A DNA stretch of 8,219 nucleotides from Ardenticatenales bacterium (lineage in GTDB: Bacteria; Chloroflexota; Anaerolineae; Promineifilales; UBA4811): the NCBI GenBank assembly GCA_030667645.1, contig DAOUVM010000094.1:1-8219 (forward strand), given 5' to 3'. Made by a program: the position numbers and the translations under genes. Each line of letters begins with the position of its first letter. Positions within the stretch are counted from its first letter, which is position 1. The notes under the pieces were generated by a model, which saw nothing but the letters and a program-made list of their open reading frames with translations, made no database searches and was not told the DNA's origin. This document shows, piece after piece, positions 5,088 to 8,219 of this stretch.

Positions 5088-6629
5088 ATGGAGCGTCTAC
5101 ACATGAACTACATTCGTGATTTGATACATCGTGTCCGCGCTGGCGAAAGCGATCGACGCATCGCCAGAGACTTGCGCGTATCGCGTGTCACCGTGCGCAG
5201 ATATCGGAAATGGGCGGAAGCTCAGGGGTATCTGCAGCCGGACACTCCACTGCCCCATGATATCTCCGTGGCGGCGACACTCGGCGCCGCTCCAAGACCG
5301 CCCCGCGTGGCCTCGGGCGTGGAGCCGTACCGGGAGGCTGTGCAACGCCTGCTGGATCAGAAGGTCGAGATGACGGCCATCTTTCAACGTCTGCAAGAGG
5401 ACCATGGCTACACCGGCAGTTACTCGTCCGTGCGGCGTTACGTACGCAAGCTGTGTCCGCGTAAACCCGATGCAGTGGTGCGTGTCCACACTGCCCCTGG
5501 TGAAGAGATGCAAGTAGACTTTGCCGGAGCAGGCAAGTTGTATGATCCAAGCTGCGGTCACCTGCGCCGAGCCCACGTCTTTGTGGCCACCCTCTGCTAC
5601 AGTCGTCATCAGTATGCAGAACTGGTCTTTGACCAAAAGATGCCTACCTGGCTCGGCCTGCACCAGCGGGCGTTCGAGAGCTGGGGCGGGGTACCGGGGC
5701 GGGTGGTGCCTGACAATCTCAAGGCGGCGGTTGCGAAAGCCCTGGTGTATGATCCCGTGCTGGCTGAACCCTACCGGCGCATGGCTCAACATTACGGCTT
5801 TGTGGTCAGCCCAACCAGGCCGCGTACTCCACGGCACAAAGGCAAGGTAGAGAGTGGGGTGCACTATGTGAACCGCAATTTCATGGCCGGACGGGAGTTT
5901 CTAGATATCCATGTCGCCAACAAGCACCTAAAGACCTGGGTACGCGAGCGGGCCGGCACTCGGGAGCATGGCACCACGCATCAGGCGCCGCTGCGATTGT
6001 TCAAGGAATACGAACAGGCAGCCCTATTGCCGCTCCCTGTTGAGCCTTTTACGCTACGAGAGATCAAACAGGTCAAAGTGCATCGCGATTGCCATGTCAC
6101 CATCGACAAGAGCTACTACTCGGTGCCACACGCCTACGTCGGTCAAACCCTTGATGCCTACCTCAGTGAGCGGATAGTGGAGATCTACCGGGGGCAAGAA
6201 CTGGTGGCGACCCACGAGCGCAGTCAAGAGGCTGGCAACTGGCAAACCCGCATGGAACACTATCCTGAACACAAAGCCGCCTATCTGCAACGCACTCCCG
6301 ACTTTTGCCGCCAAGCGGCGGCCCGGCTGGGTCCTGCCACCAGCCAGGTGGTCGAGACCTTGCTGGCTGATCGACCTCTCTATCGCCTCCGGTCTGTGCA
6401 GGCTATCCTGCGCCGCGAAGAGACAGTAGGCGCCGAGCGGCTGGAAGCAGCTTGCGCCAGAGCGCTCTACTTCGGTGATCCCACCTACCGGCGGATCAAA
6501 GAGATTCTGAATGCTGCTCTTGACCGTGAGCCGCTCCCTGAGATGGCGGCTGCGGCGCCGGCCCGATGCCACACTTTTGCGCGTTCCAGCGCCGAGTTCT
6601 TCGTTGTCTCCCAGGAGGTGGAATCATGA
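5088..6629 (+). CDS. istA: IS21-family transposase IstA (DDE recombinase)
   Basis: IstA is the transposase that cuts and joins element ends. I chose ATG 5088, since GGAGG lies 8 nt upstream (5075-5079), rather than the upstream GTG 5034; this gives 513 residues, normal for the family. In order: a helix-turn-helix (about 17-42, GESDRRIARDLRVSRVTVRRYRK), a second DNA-binding region (about 80-122), then the RNase-H-fold core with MQVDFAGA (Asp144), VVPDNLKAAV (Asp209) and HKGKVESGVHYV (Glu255), a complete DDE triad. A C-terminal beta-rich domain around HVTIDKSYYSVPHAYVGQ (about 348-366) follows, as in Mu-transposase-like C-termini. The stop TGA overlaps the istB start. No frameshift or missing catalytic residue is seen. 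Confidence 0.96.
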   Translation: MERLHMNYIRDLIHRVRAGESDRRIARDLRVSRVTVRRYRKWAEAQGYLQPDTPLPHDISVAATLGAAPRPPRVASGVEPYREAVQRLLDQKVEMTAIFQRLQEDHGYTGSYSSVRRYVRKLCPRKPDAVVRVHTAPGEEMQVDFAGAGKLYDPSCGHLRRAHVFVATLCYSRHQYAELVFDQKMPTWLGLHQRAFESWGGVPGRVVPDNLKAAVAKALVYDPVLAEPYRRMAQHYGFVVSPTRPRTPRHKGKVESGVHYVNRNFMAGREFLDIHVANKHLKTWVRERAGTREHGTTHQAPLRLFKEYEQAALLPLPVEPFTLREIKQVKVHRDCHVTIDKSYYSVPHAYVGQTLDAYLSERIVEIYRGQELVATHERSQEAGNWQTRMEHYPEHKAAYLQRTPDFCRQAAARLGPATSQVVETLLADRPLYRLRSVQAILRREETVGAERLEAACARALYFGDPTYRRIKEILNAALDREPLPEMAAAAPARCHTFARSSAEFFVVSQEVES

Positions 6630-7414
6630 TGACCCATCCCCTCCTGCCCAAACTGCGCGAGCTCAGACTCTCGGGTATGGTACACACCCTCGACGTCAGA
6701 GCGGCCCAGGCGATGGAACGGCAACTCGCCCCCATCGAGTTCCTGGCCCTGCTCTTGGATGATGAATTGGAACGCCGTAGTCACACACGATTGGCCCGTC
6801 GTCTGGCCCAGTCCGGCTGCGATAGCCAGAAGACTCTAGCCCACTTTGACTTCTCGGCGGCTCCGGGAGTCAATCGCACCCTCCTCCAAGACCTGGCGAC
6901 TTGCACCTTCATCTCGCGCCATGAGAACGTCTTACTGTGCGGCCCGACGGGCGTCGGAAAAAGCCATGTGGCCAATGCCTTGGGGATTGAGGCCCTCAAG
7001 CGCGACTATCGCGTCCTATCCCGTTCCATCCATCGCCTGTTGAACAGCCTGCACGCCGCACGGGCCAGCGGTGCACAGCCGCGCTTGCTGGGCAAAGTGC
7101 TGAGTGCTGATCTGCTGATCTTGGATGACTTTGGCCTGCATCCCTTGACGCCACAGGCAGCCCAGGATCTTTACGAGATCATCAGTGAAAGGTACGAGCG
7201 TGGCTCGATCATCATCACCAGCAATCGCGCTTTTGAGGAGTGGGCTGAGCCATTCAGCAATGACCTGCTGGCGAGCGCAGCGCTTGATCGCCTCACCCAT
7301 CACACGCACATGCTCATTATCCGCGGCGAAAGCTATCGTCAACTCAGCCGCAGAAAGGAGGTCTCCGGCGTTACTCCAGCCTTGCCCGCTGACAATGCGT
7401 CCCAAGCTCAGTAG
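6626..7414 (+). CDS. istB: IS21-family helper ATPase IstB (AAA+)
   Basis: IstB is the DnaC/DnaA-like AAA+ partner that remodels target DNA and recruits and stimulates IstA. The start ATG 6626 overlaps the istA stop (ATGATGA) and has GGAGG 7 nt upstream; a second in-frame ATG follows directly. The 262-residue product is of usual family length. It has an N-terminal helical IstA-interaction region (1-90), Walker A GPTGVGKS (106-113), Walker B LLILDDFG (163-170), the sensor-like IIITSNRAFEEW (195-206) and a DRL arginine segment (221-223). All ATPase motifs are intact. Overlap with istA implies translational coupling, standard for this family. After the stop, 7415-7561 holds no recognisable gene, only GC-rich DNA with a small CCGCC-AACC-GGCGG hairpin without T-run. 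Confidence 0.96.
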   Translation: MMTHPLLPKLRELRLSGMVHTLDVRAAQAMERQLAPIEFLALLLDDELERRSHTRLARRLAQSGCDSQKTLAHFDFSAAPGVNRTLLQDLATCTFISRHENVLLCGPTGVGKSHVANALGIEALKRDYRVLSRSIHRLLNSLHAARASGAQPRLLGKVLSADLLILDDFGLHPLTPQAAQDLYEIISERYERGSIIITSNRAFEEWAEPFSNDLLASAALDRLTHHTHMLIIRGESYRQLSRRKEVSGVTPALPADNASQAQ

Positions 7415-7561
7415 CTCATGACTTCCAGCAGCGATGGCCGCGCCCGCGTTGCCCGCCAACCGGCGGTGTCGCGTACGCGGCCTCCTCTACCGGGACCAAG
7501 TCAAGTGCTGAAGTATTGTCGTAATCAACAGCCACACTCACGGCGCAACCTGCACCAGGGT

Positions 7562-7776
7562 GAACATGGTTGGACCCATTGATTGAACATGGTTGAGGCG
7601 AACGATTGGACATCGTTGGAGTACATGAATGAACATGGGCAAAGCACATCAGTCGGACATGGTTTCCTCAAACGACAATGGACTACATGACCCGCACATG
7701 AGTGGACTACATGACCCGGCTATGGGTGGACCACATAACCCGGCTATGGGTGGGTCACCACGAGCGGCTATTGACA
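7562..7776. repeat. Right IS21 end array: nine 23-25-bp repeats, inverted relative to left
   Basis: Units beginning G(A/G)AC(A)AT or GGACTACAT start at 7562, 7585, 7608, 7631, 7655, 7680, 7704, 7728 and 7752, that is every 23-25 bp up to the right terminus. The three nearest the terminus are most alike (GGACTACATGACCCGGC and variants); the inner ones drift towards GAACATGGTTG. Read on the minus strand, the outer units resemble the left-array unit, so the two ends form inverted arrays. They are presumed IstA-binding sites. Confidence 0.85.
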
Positions 7777-7781
7777 TGGAG
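7777..7781. repeat. Right copy of 5-bp target site duplication (TGGAG)
   Basis: TGGAG follows the right terminus TGACA (7772-7776) and matches 4752-4756. The sequence after it continues the interrupted repeat unit, as in the intact unit at about 8127-8144 (CTTCCTGGAGAGAGAATT). Confidence 0.9.
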
Positions 7782-8219
7782 AGAGAATTGGGTAGTTTGA
7801 AGGGGCGGGCCGGCTTGGGGGGCAAGATCGGGCGCGCAACTTTCGAATTCCGGATCATGATCCCACCAATCAATTGTTTCCATTACGGGTTCTTCCTGGA
7901 GGGAGAATTCGCAAGTTTGGCACGGCGGCCGGTTGGCAGTATCGGGCGCGAAAACTTCCGAATTCTGGATTATGATCCCACCAATCAATTGTTTCCATTA
8001 CGGGTTCTTCCTGGAGAAAGAATTCGGAAGTTTGCCTCGGCGGGCCGGCTTGGGGGGCAAGATCGGGCGCGAAACTTTCGAATTCCGGATCATGATCCCA
8101 CCAATCAATTGTTTCCATTACGGGTTCTTCCTGGAGAGAGAATTCGCAAGTTTGGAAGGGTGGGCCGGCTTGGGGGGCAAGATCGGGCGCGAAACTTTAG
8201 AATTCCTGATTATGATCCC
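7777..8219. repeat. 120-bp tandem repeat array interrupted by the IS21 element
   Basis: Cores starting at 7862, 7977, 8097 and (cut by the window) 8217 give periods of 115, 120 and 120 bp. With the left core at 4717 and the IS21 element removed, the first period is also 120. Each unit has a 40-bp core, identical in all complete copies, and a 75-80-bp variable half containing an inverted repeat, for example GAATTCGGAAGTTT (8020-8033) against AAACTTTCGAATTC (8072-8085), 13 of 14 paired, around a GC-rich loop. On the minus strand a unit reads 40 codons (METIDWWDHDPEFES, then FAPDLAPQAGPP, then QTSEF.LQEEPV), with AGGAAG 8 nt before each ATG. The 115-bp unit shifts the frame and a TAA occurs in the rightmost unit (about 8199-8201), so no continuous gene survives here. 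A degraded repeat-protein gene or a non-coding structured repeat are both possible. Confidence 0.88.

Larger units (their letters stand above)
4757..7776 (+). mobile_element. Complete IS21-family insertion sequence (about 3.02 kb)
   Basis: The element starts TGTCATTGACC and its right end, read inward, is TGTCAATAGCC: 8 of 11 bases agree, with the family's terminal TG...CA. A further inverted match lies just inside (CCGGGTTAT..TGGTCCAC on the left, about 4766-4784, and its complement at about 7727-7744). It carries istA then istB on the plus strand with overlapping reading frames, and is flanked by a TGGAG duplication. Both genes are open and keep their catalytic motifs, so it may be mobile. 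At about 3.0 kb it is longer than many IS21 members of 2.0-2.5 kb, largely because of long subterminal repeat arrays (4786-5025 and 7562-7776). Its near-lack of GGCCGG motifs, frequent in the flanks, fits an origin in another genomic background. Confidence 0.96.

Noticed and set aside
4771..5119. Repetitive frames (MIARCIPP on plus, MGGIHRAI on minus)
   Set aside because: They follow only from the 24-bp period, a multiple of three without stops, within the IS21 left end. There is no independent coding evidence.
5097..5864. 255-codon minus-strand frame inside istA
   Set aside because: It is antisense to the conserved catalytic core of istA and has no recognisable motifs.

Overview
The window looks like an accessory or rearranged stretch of a GC-rich bacterial genome. 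A Chloroflexota-like host is my best guess, from the style of the ParA/ParB pair, the style of the membrane protein and the very frequent GGCCGG/GCCGGC tetramer-to-hexamer motifs. I cannot fix the taxon from sequence alone. Whether this is chromosome or plasmid is also open, although a parAB-type locus sits at the left edge.

Left part (1-2120, minus strand): a long ParB-family partition protein runs off the window start. It overlaps by 4 bp (ATGA) the end of an in-frame but badly degenerated ParA. That ParA has lost its P-loop lysines and about 100 central residues, and it carries a 54-nt palindromic insertion inside the P-loop. A near-consensus sigma-70 promoter still stands upstream of it (TTGACA, 17 nt, TATACT), with a perfect dyad near the predicted transcription start, so the operon may still be transcribed to make ParB. 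The DNA upstream is non-coding and rich in dyads.

Middle (2120-3170): a graveyard of transposase fragments. It holds the C-terminal end of an IS3-type transposase and the N-terminal part of an unrelated integrase-type transposase, broken by stop codons. Next (3174-4295, minus) is an intact multi-pass membrane protein resembling GT-C-like or cell-surface-glycopolymer proteins. It has its own clear sigma-70 promoter (TTGACC, 17 nt, TATAAT).

Right part (4717-8219): a tandem array of about 120-bp repeats, interrupted by a complete, apparently intact IS21-family element (4757-7776, about 3.02 kb, istA plus istB). The insertion is flanked by a 5-bp target duplication TGGAG, and removing it restores the 120-bp phase exactly. 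Both ends of the element carry unusually long arrays of about 24-bp units in inverted orientation (ten to eleven on the left, nine on the right), presumably transposase-binding sites. Each host 120-bp repeat consists of an invariant 40-bp core and a variable half with a 14-bp inverted repeat. Read on the minus strand, the units can encode a 40-residue repeated peptide (METIDWWD...), but frameshifts and a stop break it here.

The points most worth a second look are the 120-bp repeat family, the long IS21 end arrays, and the dead but in-frame ParA kept under an intact promoter.
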